Source: Luteolibacter rhizosphaerae
GTDB lineage: Bacteria > Verrucomicrobiota > Verrucomicrobiia > Verrucomicrobiales > Akkermansiaceae
NCBI RefSeq assembly: GCF_025950095.1
Contig: NZ_JAPDDR010000002.1
Location: 310,001-374,000 of the forward strand
Length of the DNA: 64,000 nucleotides
Reading direction: 5' to 3'
The stretch's first letter is position 1. Every line of letters starts with the position of its first letter. The notes below the pieces were generated by a model that was not told the DNA's origin, made no database searches, and worked only from the letters and a program-made list of their open reading frames with translations. Below, in pieces: positions 9,379 to 18,462 of this stretch. Both the position numbers and the translations under genes were made by a program.

Positions 9379-11706
9379 GTGAACCCCGTCCTCCGAACCC
9401 AGTGCAATCCTCGCCGGAGTAGCGCAACTTTATGTAAAGTTCAGCCCGCCTCCCTGATCCTCGGCCTCTTCTTCGCCGTGCTCTGCCTCCTCGCCCCGCG
9501 CCTCAGCGCAGGTGTCCTGAAGCTCGATTTCATCAACAACGGCGGCGCTTCCACCAGCGGATGGACCACGGTTTCCGGGACATTTCTCGGCGATACCATG
9601 GTCAATGTCCCGAATGTCGGCGGCTCCGGCTACAATTTCACCTTCGCCCACGTCGCCACCTACGACAACGGCAACGCGCTCCAGCCGCTCACCCGCTCGG
9701 GCTTCTACAATTTCGGCCGCCTCGCGAATGACCACAGCTTCACCCTCTCCGGCCTGACCGAGGGTCAGACTGTGGCCCTCTACGCCACCGCCGCTTGGGA
9801 TGGGAACGGCGCAGGCGGTTGGGTCGTCTACGGGGACAACGCCCCGAATGGCGTGCAGGCCCAGACCGTCGGCAGCCCCGGTACCGCACCCACGATCGAG
9901 AATTTCACCTTCATCGGCACCGCCACCGCGGATGCCACCGGCACCGTCACCGGCAGCCTCCACGGCCGGGATGGCGTCGGCACGAATTCGGAGGGCCAGG
10001 TCGGTGCCTTCCTCTTCGTCCCCACGCAGACGATCACCGCCAGCGCCGGGGCGAATGGCAGCATCACCCCCGCAGGCCCTGTCGGTGTCACCGCCGGGAC
10101 CAATCAGCAGTTCACCATCACCGCCGCCAGCGGCCACCACGTGCAGGATGTCCTCGTGGATGGCGTCTCCGTCGGCGCCGTCGGCACCTACACCTTCACC
10201 GATGTGCAGGCGAATCACACCATCGCCGCCAGCTTCGCCGCGAATACCACGCTCTTCACCATCAATGCCAGCGCGGGCGCGAATGGTAGCATCAGCCCCT
10301 CCGGCGCGGTCGCCGCGAATCTCGGGGTGAACATACCCTTCACCATCACGCCAGATGCCGGCTACGAGATCGCGGATGTGAAGGTGGATGGCGTCTCCGT
10401 CGGCGTGCTCGGCACCTACACCTTCACGAATGTCACGGCGAACCACAGCATCGCCGCCACCTTCAGCCTGAATTCATATTACGTCGAAGCCACCGCCGGT
10501 CCCGGCGGCTCCGTCAGCCCGGGCGGCTCCAGCTCCGTCCCGCACGGGGAAAGCCTCGATATCACCATCACCCCGGATGAGGGCTACTACGTCGCGGAGA
10601 TCCTCGTCGATGGCGTCGCCATCCCGCCCACCGATTTCTACACCTTCATCGAGGTCACCTCGGATCACACCATCGAGGTCACCTTCGACAACCGCACGCG
10701 CCTCTATCTCGACTTCACCGTCACCGGCGGCCCGATTGCGAATGGCTGGACCCCGGTCTATGCGAATTACGTGGCGGATACCCCGCTGGCCTCCGTTGCG
10801 GATATCGGCGGCCTCGGCTACGGCTTCTCCTTCAGCCACGTCGGCTCGTACGATAATAATCAGAGCTGGGAGCCGCTCACCCGCTCCGGCTTCTACACCT
10901 TCGGGAATAATAACAACCCGCACGTCTTCACCCTCAGCGGGCTGAATGCCGGCCAGACCGTGCATCTCTACGCCTGCGCCACCTGGGATGGGAATGCCGC
11001 GGGCGGCTACCTCGTCTACGGCAGCACCGGTCCGGATGGGGTGAAGGCCGTCACCAATGGCAGCCCCGGCACCCAGCCCGTCCTGGCGAATATGACCCTC
11101 ATCGGCAGCGCCACCTCGGATAGCGGCGGGAATGTCAGCGGCAGCCTCCACGGCCGCAGCGGCGTGGGCTCCGCCATCGAAGGCCAGGTCGGCGCCTTCG
11201 TCTTCATCGTCGAGCCCGGCGGCACCACCCCGGTCAATGGCTTCGCGAACTGGGCCTCCTCCCCGCCGAACAACCTCACCGGTTCCGATGCCCTCCCGGC
11301 CGCGGACCCGGATCACGATGGCATCTCGAACCTCCTCGAGTTCGCCCTGAATGGCAACCCCGTCAGCGGCTCTTCCGCCGGGCTCTCATCCTCCGCCCTC
11401 GCCACGGTCGCGGGCTCCCCGGGCGTCGCCACCTTCACCATCGCCGTCCGGAATGGCGCGGTCTTCTCGCCGGATGGCAATCGCATGAGGTCCTCCCTCG
11501 TCGATGGCATGACCTACATGGTGGAAGCCTCCACGGACATTTTAGATTGGAGCCTCATTCAGGTCAGCGAGGTCACCGGTGCCGATGCCGCCGCCATCCA
11601 TTCCGGCCTCCCCGCGCCGCAGACCGGCTGGACCTACAAGACCTTCCGCAGCGCCGGCACCAGCGCTGCAAATGCCAAGACCTTCATGCGGGTAAAGGTC
11701 CAGTAA
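9379..11706 (+). CDS. secreted protein with duplicated domain and InlB-like repeats
   Basis: A probable 775-residue exported protein. The GTG at 9379 is preferred over an upstream TTG because it gives a standard signal peptide: arginine-containing start, hydrophobic core LILGLFFAVLCLLAP and cleavage near LSAG (residue 44). The order after that is: domain A (about 46-216); three repeats of about 70 residues (217-437), each with GANGSI or GGSVSP, then DVLVDGVSVG and YTF...ANHTIAASF, resembling Listeria-Bacteroides-type bacterial repeats; a second copy of domain A (441-612) sharing SFSHVGSYDN, PLTRSGFYTFG, GSLHGRSGVG and EGQVGAF; and a C-terminal domain with ADPDHDGISNLLEFALNG, a calcium-binding-like segment common at the end of verrucomicrobial secreted proteins. 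A cell-surface or matrix role is likely; the ligand is unknown. A palindrome (AACTTTA-TG-TAAAGTT, 9426-9441) lies inside the early coding region. Confidence 0.8.
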   Translation: MNPVLRTQCNPRRSSATLCKVQPASLILGLFFAVLCLLAPRLSAGVLKLDFINNGGASTSGWTTVSGTFLGDTMVNVPNVGGSGYNFTFAHVATYDNGNALQPLTRSGFYNFGRLANDHSFTLSGLTEGQTVALYATAAWDGNGAGGWVVYGDNAPNGVQAQTVGSPGTAPTIENFTFIGTATADATGTVTGSLHGRDGVGTNSEGQVGAFLFVPTQTITASAGANGSITPAGPVGVTAGTNQQFTITAASGHHVQDVLVDGVSVGAVGTYTFTDVQANHTIAASFAANTTLFTINASAGANGSISPSGAVAANLGVNIPFTITPDAGYEIADVKVDGVSVGVLGTYTFTNVTANHSIAATFSLNSYYVEATAGPGGSVSPGGSSSVPHGESLDITITPDEGYYVAEILVDGVAIPPTDFYTFIEVTSDHTIEVTFDNRTRLYLDFTVTGGPIANGWTPVYANYVADTPLASVADIGGLGYGFSFSHVGSYDNNQSWEPLTRSGFYTFGNNNNPHVFTLSGLNAGQTVHLYACATWDGNAAGGYLVYGSTGPDGVKAVTNGSPGTQPVLANMTLIGSATSDSGGNVSGSLHGRSGVGSAIEGQVGAFVFIVEPGGTTPVNGFANWASSPPNNLTGSDALPAADPDHDGISNLLEFALNGNPVSGSSAGLSSSALATVAGSPGVATFTIAVRNGAVFSPDGNRMRSSLVDGMTYMVEASTDILDWSLIQVSEVTGADAAAIHSGLPAPQTGWTYKTFRSAGTSAANAKTFMRVKVQ

Positions 11707-11851
11707 ACGGATGGGACCCCATCCTTGGGAAAACTCCGGCGAGGATGCCCCGTTCATGGCGGGCTCCTCGCCGCTGAGTTTTTATGGGGGCGATCGAACT
11801 CTTGTTCCGGCCGAATAAACCCATCCCCCGCATCGGACGTCTCCCTCCATC

Positions 11852-12775
11852 ATGCGGCTCCGCCATCTTTTTCTCATCCCGGCTCTTCTCAGCTCCACCT
11901 TCGCCGCGGGGGAGGATTGGACCGCCGACTACGAGGCCGCGAAGAAGCGGGCTGCCGCGGAGGGGAAGGACCTGCTCATCGATTTCACCGGCTCGGACTG
12001 GTGCGCTTGGTGCATCAAGCTCCGAAAGGAAGTCTTCGAGCAACCCGGCTTCGCCCCGGCCAAGGACAAGTTCGTCCTGCTTGAGCTCGATTACCCCAAG
12101 GACGAGTCTCGCGTCAGCGAGGCGGTCGCCACGCAGAATGCCGCGCTGATCAAGAAGTATCCCATCAAGGGCTATCCCACCATTTTGCTCTGCGATGCCA
12201 GCGGCAAGCCCTTCGCCGCCACCGGCTACCAGCCCGGCGGTCCGGACAAATACCTGCCTCACCTCGATACCCTCCTCGCGAAGAAGTCCGCTCGCGACCA
12301 AGCGATCGCCTCCGCCTCCTCCAAGGACGGCGTGGAGAAAGCCCGCCTCCTGATCGGGGCGCTGGAAGGCATGGGGCTCGATAACTCCATGCTCGTTTCC
12401 AACTACCCGGAGCTGGCTGCGGAGATCAAGGCGGCCGACCCCGCCGATGCCACCGGCTTCACCGCCCGTCAGGGGAATGAAGAGGCCTTCGCCACCTTCA
12501 TGGCCAAGCTCGGCGAACTCCGCTCCAAGCAAGATCTCGAGGGAGCGATGAAGCACGTTGAAACCACTCTCGCCGATGGCACCATCAAGGGCGAACTCCG
12601 CCAGCAAGTCTATGGGCACGCCGCCGGTACCCTCGCCTCCGCCGGCAAGAAGGATGAGGCCATCGCCATCCTGAAGCGCGCCATTGCCGAGAGCCCGGAC
12701 GGCCCCCGCACCAAGGAGCTCTCCGACTTCATCGCCATCCTCGAGCGCGAGAAAGCCGGTCTCCCTCCGAAGTAA
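11852..12775 (+). CDS. thioredoxin-like exported protein with TPR-like tail
   Basis: A 307-residue protein with a signal peptide (MRLRHLFLIPALLSSTFAAG). The thioredoxin fold starts with DWTADYEAAKKRAAAEGKD, and the redox motif is DWCAWCIKL (Cys51 and Cys54), as in DsbD-C/thioredoxin_7 proteins. A proline that sits next to the active site in the fold is present in IKGYPTILL. After about residue 150 the protein is helical (GTLASAGKKDEAIAILKRAI, similar to a tetratricopeptide unit). A periplasmic thiol-disulfide exchange role is likely. It is separated by 145 nt from the secreted protein upstream and converges with the DUF4011 gene downstream. Confidence 0.82.
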   Translation: MRLRHLFLIPALLSSTFAAGEDWTADYEAAKKRAAAEGKDLLIDFTGSDWCAWCIKLRKEVFEQPGFAPAKDKFVLLELDYPKDESRVSEAVATQNAALIKKYPIKGYPTILLCDASGKPFAATGYQPGGPDKYLPHLDTLLAKKSARDQAIASASSKDGVEKARLLIGALEGMGLDNSMLVSNYPELAAEIKAADPADATGFTARQGNEEAFATFMAKLGELRSKQDLEGAMKHVETTLADGTIKGELRQQVYGHAAGTLASAGKKDEAIAILKRAIAESPDGPRTKELSDFIAILEREKAGLPPK

Positions 12776-12993
12776 GCCCGGTAGCGCGACGTCCTGGCTT
12801 GGCCGGGCCAACCCTCGCCGCCCGCTCTCAAGGGTGCGTAGTCCCGCCTTCAGGCGGACGATCCCACCCTCGCGGCCTACGGCATCCCTAGTAGAGGAAT
12901 GACTTCGTCATTCCGGCTGCTCGCGTCATCCCCGGGGGCGCCGTTCCACTCGTTTGGTGGCTCTCCCTTGTAGCGTCGAGAGCCCCAAGCTCA
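12776..12993. other. convergent intergenic region with small repeats
   Basis: No gene is seen. It contains a stem-loop (GGAATGAC, TTC, GTCATTCC; 12896-12914) and a copy of a dispersed element (TAGTCCCGCCTTCAGGCGG at 12839-12857) that recurs, inverted, near 44472-44496 and in part at 46634-46650. It separates the ends of the thioredoxin-like and helicase genes. Confidence 0.6.
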
Positions 12994-15900
12994 TTACCCC
13001 TCCACCTCCACATACCCTTTCCCGGTCTTCTCCGCGATCAGCTTGTTCATCTCGCGCAGCGCCCGCGCCTCATCTGCAAAAGTCTTCGTCTGCGCCTGAC
13101 CCTTCGTCCCGATCCTACCGAAGCGGATTACCAGCGAGGGACCCTCCTGAGCCACCGCCCAGAACTTCCGCGAGTTGCCTTCGGTGAACTCGAACCTTCT
13201 TCCTTCACCCGCAGCCACGGCCTCCACCGGAGCATCCGCACCCTGGGGCATCACCGCTTCCGGCTTCTTCACTTCTTCCTCCGCAGGCAGCTTCTCGATC
13301 TCTTCCTCCACCAACTCCGGAATCTCCTTTCGCAGCAACCGCTCGATCCGTTCCAGCACGGCTTCCGGATCGTGCCACCAGTCCTTCGCCACCACCGTCG
13401 CCACCTGCCAGCCGAAGGCCCGCAGGATCCCCGGCCGGGTGTGGAATCGCTCCAGCACCCCGGAGCTCCCGCCATCTTCCACCAGCACCGCCAGTTGATG
13501 CTTGTCGGCACCCGTGGCGCGCACCGCCACATCGCAGCGGAAGCGGCTCTGACCCACGCCCGTGTCCACCGTCCATCCGCGCCCGCGCAGCGCGCTCGCG
13601 ATCTGACCCGCGATCAGGCCGCCACAGCTCTCCGTCGCTAGCGATTTCCGCTTCAGCGGGTTCAGTCCCTCCAGCACCTGCCGCGCCGCCGCGGGCTCGC
13701 CGCGCGAGAGGCTCTCCGCGTAGTGCAGGAAGTTCCGCAGCGCCCGCGCACCGTCGTTGTAGTCGTTCGTGATCTGCGCATGGCGGATGCTGCTCACCAG
13801 CACCATATGATGCCGCGCCCGGCTGAAGATCACGTTCAGCCGCTTCTCGCCGCCGCGCTGGTTGATCGGGCCGAAGTTCATCCGCATCTTCCCGTTCGGG
13901 TCCGGCGCGTAGCAGACCGACATCAGGATGATGTCCCGCTCGTCGCCCTGTACGTTCTCCAGATTCTTCACGAAGAGCCCGCAGAACTGGTCGTCTTCCT
14001 CGCGCACATACTCCGCCTCCAGCAGCGTGCCGAAGTTCGGGTCCTCCTCTGCCAGAGTCTCCAGTGCGGATTCGATCTCGCTCTGCTGCGCCTCGCTGAA
14101 GGCTGCCACGCCGATGCTCAGCTTGCTTTCGGAGAGCAGCAGCGCCCGCACCAGACGCGCCACCACCGCGGCCTCGGTCGGATTGCGCCGGTCTTCATAG
14201 GGCGCATTGCCGCAGCGCAGGTAGCTGATCGGGCGGGAGAGGATTGCCGGTAGCAGTTCGTCCGCCTCCAGCGGAGTCTCCGCCACCAGATCCCGGCTTT
14301 CGTGGATGGAAAGCTGGCGGTCCGGGATCGTATACAGCTCGCCGCCGTAGAAGGCCGCATTGCTGAAGCTGATCAGGGACTCGTAGCGGCTGCGGTAGTG
14401 CCAGGCCAGCAGCGTGCTCGGCAGGTTCCTCGCGCACTGGGTCAGGAAGCTATCCGCATCCATCAGCACGCTCACCGACTCGCCTTCCTCTTCCACCGTG
14501 ATCTCGTCCTCGCCATCACCGCCACTGCTGCTGAAGAAGCTCGTCGGCGGGAGCTGCATCTCGTCGCCCACCACGATCACCTGCGGCGCGCGATACGCCG
14601 CGGGTACCGCATCCTCCACCGGGATCTGGCTCGCCTCGTCGAAGATCACCACGTCGAACAGCGCCACATCCAGCGGCAGTGCATCGGACACGGAGAGCGG
14701 GCTCATCAGCCAGATCGGCTTCAGGTCGCGCACCACTTCGCCGGTCTCGCCCGCCGCCAGGTCGCGGATCGATTTGTAGCGCATCGTCTTGCCGAACTCG
14801 TGCTCCAGCTCGCGCCGTCCCGCGCTGTAGGCCTTTTTGAAAACCTTCTGCTCCGGCGTCAGCACCGTGGCCGATTGGTTGGAGATCTGCACGTGCTCCA
14901 CGAACCGCTTGCGCACCTGCGCGCGGATCCATCCGGCGTTGTGCTCCAGCCATTGGCGATGCGCCACCGCTAGCCGGTCGAGCTTCTGCTGCAGCACATG
15001 GCAGTCGAAGTGCTGCAGCATCCGGTCTTCGCGATACAGTTGCTCCAGACTTTTCCGCGCGCACGCGGCTTCCAGTTGCTCCGCGGTGAAGGAGAACTCG
15101 CGGACCGAGCGCCGCATCGCTTCAGGCGTGCCCGTCAGCTCGCGCAGCGCCGGGAGCAGCTCCGGCAGCGCATCCATCTCCTCGCGCATCTCCCGGATCG
15201 CCGCGGCCAGCATGGCCAGGCTGTTACCCTCGCCGCGGTAGATCAGCTCGCGTAGTTCCTTCTCCAGCACTTGGAATCCGGGTGCCAGCGCTGCCAGCGT
15301 CTTCACCAGCGCCGCACCGCGTTCGGAGGATAGCAGTTGTTGCCGCAGTGCGACCACCGCGGGCGCAGCCGCCGGATCAGCGAGGCGTGCCAGGTCCCCG
15401 TGCAGCGCATCGGGATTCTGCGTGGCGAATTCCTGCGAGCAGCGGTATTCCACCGCCGCATAGGCCGCCGCCGCCGCATGCTCCGCCGCCAGATCGGAAA
15501 GGACCTGCTCCCATGAGGGCGCCACCGCATGCTTGGAGAAATCGTAGCGGCTCGCCAGCACCTTGCGCAGGCGCCACCACGCCGGATTCAGGAACTTCAG
15601 GAAGCCTCGTACATTCGGCTCCAGCGCCCGGGCACTGGCCGTGTCCTCCGCCGTCAGCTTGTCGCGCCAGTTCACCGTCTTCGCCCGTGCGCCTTCGAGC
15701 TCCTGCCGCTTGTTGCGGAAATCCGCCGCCAGCTTGGTGAACTCCGCGAACCGCTGGCCGCTTCCGTCTAACAGGTCGAGCAGCCCGCGCTCCGCGATCG
15801 GCAGCAGCCGCTGCGCGAAGCCGAGCAGTTGCCCGATCTCTTCCAGCGTGTCCCAGTGCTCCACCGGCAGCCCGGTCTGCTGCAGCGCGTCGTCCAGATC

Positions 15901-18462
15901 ATCCAGCCGGCGTTCGCAGTCGTCCATCCGTTCGGCCAGTCCGTCCAGCGGTGTATCGCGCTGGAGGATCGCTTCGCCCAGCCAGCGCAGCGGGTGCTTC
16001 GCAAATACGGGAGAGGCTCCCAGATCGTGCAGCACCTCGCTCAGTCGGATCACCGCATCGCCGTGCTGCTTCCATTCGTCGTAGCCGGGCAGCCGCTCTT
16101 CTTCCGCGGCGCTCAGTTCGGGGCAGGCGCTCCCGTCGTGCGTCCCGCGCAGTTCGATCAGCCGGTGCAGCAGTTCCTTCGCGCTGCTCGCGGATCCTGC
16201 GGGTGCGGTTTCGATTTGCGTGAGATACCGCTCCAGCGCCGTGATTTCGCCCTCCATGGCCCGCAGCGCCGCGTGGCGCTTGGCATCGCCCTCGCTTCCA
16301 CCGTTCCCCGTGGCCAACCACTGCTCGTAGGTCTGCTTGAGGTTCAGAATGAACTCCTTCTTGTCCGTCTGCGAGTCGTGGATCAGGCAGCACAGCTCGT
16401 CCAGGCCCTGCTGTCGCAGGCGGTGGAAGACCACGTCGATCGCCGCCCGCTTCTCGCAGACGAAGAGCACCCGCTTGCCGCGTGCCGCATAGTCCGCGAT
16501 CAGGTTGGTGATCGTCTGTGACTTGCCGGTCCCCGGCGGGCCCTGGATGATCAGGCTGTCGCCGCGCCGCGCCTTCGCGATCGCGCCCGTCTGGGTCGCA
16601 TCCGCGGAGATGATGAGATGCTGGTCGGAAGGCGGCAGCAGCGGCGGCGCTTCCATCTCCACCGCCTTCGGCTCGATCGAGAAGATCCGGTCGAAGGCCG
16701 CGTTCGCCGTGTCGTGCTCGATCAGGTTCGCGTAGTCGCGCACCAGCGTCATCTTCCGGTAGTTGAAGTTCGCCAGCGTGATCGCGCAGAGGTCGAACTC
16801 CCAAGCGTAGGGATTTCCTTCCGCCTCTTCCACCAGCGTGAACATCGTCCGCTCGCTCACACCCGCCTCCGTAGGTGGCACCATGAAAGGCGTCCGCGGC
16901 CGTGGCGGTGCTCCGGCCAGTTCGCGCAGGGGCAGGGGAGAGGGCTGCACCAGCCTTTGGAACATCTGTAGGCCCAGCGGCCGGAAGTCGCTGCGGTCGT
17001 AGCTGTAGTCGATGCTCCCGGCCCGCTTCGCGCGCTTGGCGTGCCGCGCCATCCGGCGGCGGTACTGGTCCAGGCTCTGCCGCGCCCGCTGATGGATCAA
17101 TTGGATCTTCGGCTTGTCCACCAAGCTCAGGGACACTCCCGGCTCCGTCTTCTGGATCAGCGCCCGCAGCTTCTCATGGAAGTCCTTCAGCGTGGTCTCG
17201 CGCAGATCGACCGTCGCCGGTAGGTCCAGATCGTAGAGCTGCTTGAGATGGTGGCGCAGCGCGGGGTTCACTTCCGCTTCGTTGCCCTGCGGCTCCAGCG
17301 TGTAGTGATCCTTCACGCCCTTGCGCTTCACCAGCTCCACCGGCAGCAGTAGCAGCGGGGAATGAATCCGCTCCTGCGGTGCCTCGCGCAGATTGTTCCA
17401 GCGCAGGAAGGTGATCACCAGCCGCAGTTGCGAGAAACCATACTCGGCCCGGCTCCGCCTCGCCTCGCTGATCAGCTTGTCCAGTTGTCCGGGCAGGTAC
17501 GGGGTCTCCTCGGTCCGCAGCCACTTCTGCAGCGGCAGCGTGCGCCCGGCGCTCAGCTCGGCTGCCACTCCCTCGTGCCAGTAGAGCAGCTGCTCCGGCT
17601 GGATGTTCCGGTAGTCCAGCACCAGCGGCACGCTAGCGGTCGTCAGGTTCAGCGAGCCCTGCGAGCTCTTGAAGTAGATCAGCCGGTTGCGGCGGGAGAT
17701 CTCGAACAACCGGTCGCGCAGGTGCGTCTGGATGATCTTCCGGCGTCCGCCCTTCGTGGCGGTTTCGAGGCCCGGCAGGCTCAGCACGTCGGTATCCAAC
17801 GGTTGCTCGCGGTAGTTCTCGAGCTGCCGGATCAGCGTGGCCAGATCCTGCGAGCGCTTGCCGCGGTGCAGCTCCGTCATCTCCGTGATCAGCGCCGCGA
17901 TCACCGGGTGCAGGCGCGGCGCGATCGAGAAGAGATTCTGCCGCGCATCGGCGAAGCGCTCCAGCTCGTCGCGTTCCGTGAAGTCGAGCCCGCAAGTCAG
18001 GCTCGCCAGGAGCAGGCCCAGCGAGTGGATGTCGGTGAGTTCATCGTGATGACCGATCACGTGTTCCCAGGCCACGTGTCCCGGCACGAACATCGGTCGC
18101 GTGATCTCCGCACCCACCGCCGCGACATCCAGATTCGTGACCTCCGTCCGGTGCTGTTCGTTGTCCGAGTCATAGCGCCGCTCGCCGATGACCTCCACGC
18201 CGCGGCCTACCGGGGCTTGGAGTTCGTAAACCTTCAGGGCCTTGTTAGAGGCTTCGATTCCTTCTGCGGATACGAAGCCCAACCTGCGGTCTTCATGGAG
18301 CACGATGTCTGAAAGGCCGCGTAGCGGCGCCACCCTGTCGGCTTCATGAATCGCCAGCGTCTCGCGCATCAGCGGTAGCACCGCGGCCAGCACGTCATCG
18401 GCCTCGAAGCCTCCTTGCGCGACGCCTTGTTCGAGGAAGCGGGTGAATGCGGACTCGTTCAT
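12994..18462 (-). CDS. giant DUF4011 superfamily 1 helicase with kinase-like, nuclease-like and WGR domains
   Basis: An 1822-residue multidomain protein. Residues 1-220 resemble the C-lobe of a protein kinase (PGHVAWEHVI, then DIHSLGLLLASLTCG), but the HRD/DFG residues and the N-lobe are absent, so it would be a pseudokinase. Residues 240-600 are DUF4011 (HLRDRLFEISRRNRLIYFK). The DNA2/NAM7-type helicase core follows: Walker A GPPGTGKS at 641-648, DEAS near 1273 with GDEMQLPPTSF just after, and motif V/VI-like NVQGDERDIILMSVCY and GGEKRLNVIFSRARH near 1509-1560. Near residue 1640 lies an REase_MTES_1575-like fold (GVGQSRFRCDVAV, then VLVEDGG). The last 70 residues are a WGR domain (VIRFGRIGTKGQAQTKTF). 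The start overlaps the stop codon of the upstream metallopeptidase gene by 4 nt. Related COG1112 helicases occur in anti-phage systems such as Mokosh; the role here is inferred. Confidence 0.88.
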   Translation of the reverse strand: MNESAFTRFLEQGVAQGGFEADDVLAAVLPLMRETLAIHEADRVAPLRGLSDIVLHEDRRLGFVSAEGIEASNKALKVYELQAPVGRGVEVIGERRYDSDNEQHRTEVTNLDVAAVGAEITRPMFVPGHVAWEHVIGHHDELTDIHSLGLLLASLTCGLDFTERDELERFADARQNLFSIAPRLHPVIAALITEMTELHRGKRSQDLATLIRQLENYREQPLDTDVLSLPGLETATKGGRRKIIQTHLRDRLFEISRRNRLIYFKSSQGSLNLTTASVPLVLDYRNIQPEQLLYWHEGVAAELSAGRTLPLQKWLRTEETPYLPGQLDKLISEARRSRAEYGFSQLRLVITFLRWNNLREAPQERIHSPLLLLPVELVKRKGVKDHYTLEPQGNEAEVNPALRHHLKQLYDLDLPATVDLRETTLKDFHEKLRALIQKTEPGVSLSLVDKPKIQLIHQRARQSLDQYRRRMARHAKRAKRAGSIDYSYDRSDFRPLGLQMFQRLVQPSPLPLRELAGAPPRPRTPFMVPPTEAGVSERTMFTLVEEAEGNPYAWEFDLCAITLANFNYRKMTLVRDYANLIEHDTANAAFDRIFSIEPKAVEMEAPPLLPPSDQHLIISADATQTGAIAKARRGDSLIIQGPPGTGKSQTITNLIADYAARGKRVLFVCEKRAAIDVVFHRLRQQGLDELCCLIHDSQTDKKEFILNLKQTYEQWLATGNGGSEGDAKRHAALRAMEGEITALERYLTQIETAPAGSASSAKELLHRLIELRGTHDGSACPELSAAEEERLPGYDEWKQHGDAVIRLSEVLHDLGASPVFAKHPLRWLGEAILQRDTPLDGLAERMDDCERRLDDLDDALQQTGLPVEHWDTLEEIGQLLGFAQRLLPIAERGLLDLLDGSGQRFAEFTKLAADFRNKRQELEGARAKTVNWRDKLTAEDTASARALEPNVRGFLKFLNPAWWRLRKVLASRYDFSKHAVAPSWEQVLSDLAAEHAAAAAYAAVEYRCSQEFATQNPDALHGDLARLADPAAAPAVVALRQQLLSSERGAALVKTLAALAPGFQVLEKELRELIYRGEGNSLAMLAAAIREMREEMDALPELLPALRELTGTPEAMRRSVREFSFTAEQLEAACARKSLEQLYREDRMLQHFDCHVLQQKLDRLAVAHRQWLEHNAGWIRAQVRKRFVEHVQISNQSATVLTPEQKVFKKAYSAGRRELEHEFGKTMRYKSIRDLAAGETGEVVRDLKPIWLMSPLSVSDALPLDVALFDVVIFDEASQIPVEDAVPAAYRAPQVIVVGDEMQLPPTSFFSSSGGDGEDEITVEEEGESVSVLMDADSFLTQCARNLPSTLLAWHYRSRYESLISFSNAAFYGGELYTIPDRQLSIHESRDLVAETPLEADELLPAILSRPISYLRCGNAPYEDRRNPTEAAVVARLVRALLLSESKLSIGVAAFSEAQQSEIESALETLAEEDPNFGTLLEAEYVREEDDQFCGLFVKNLENVQGDERDIILMSVCYAPDPNGKMRMNFGPINQRGGEKRLNVIFSRARHHMVLVSSIRHAQITNDYNDGARALRNFLHYAESLSRGEPAAARQVLEGLNPLKRKSLATESCGGLIAGQIASALRGRGWTVDTGVGQSRFRCDVAVRATGADKHQLAVLVEDGGSSGVLERFHTRPGILRAFGWQVATVVAKDWWHDPEAVLERIERLLRKEIPELVEEEIEKLPAEEEVKKPEAVMPQGADAPVEAVAAGEGRRFEFTEGNSRKFWAVAQEGPSLVIRFGRIGTKGQAQTKTFADEARALREMNKLIAEKTGKGYVEVEG

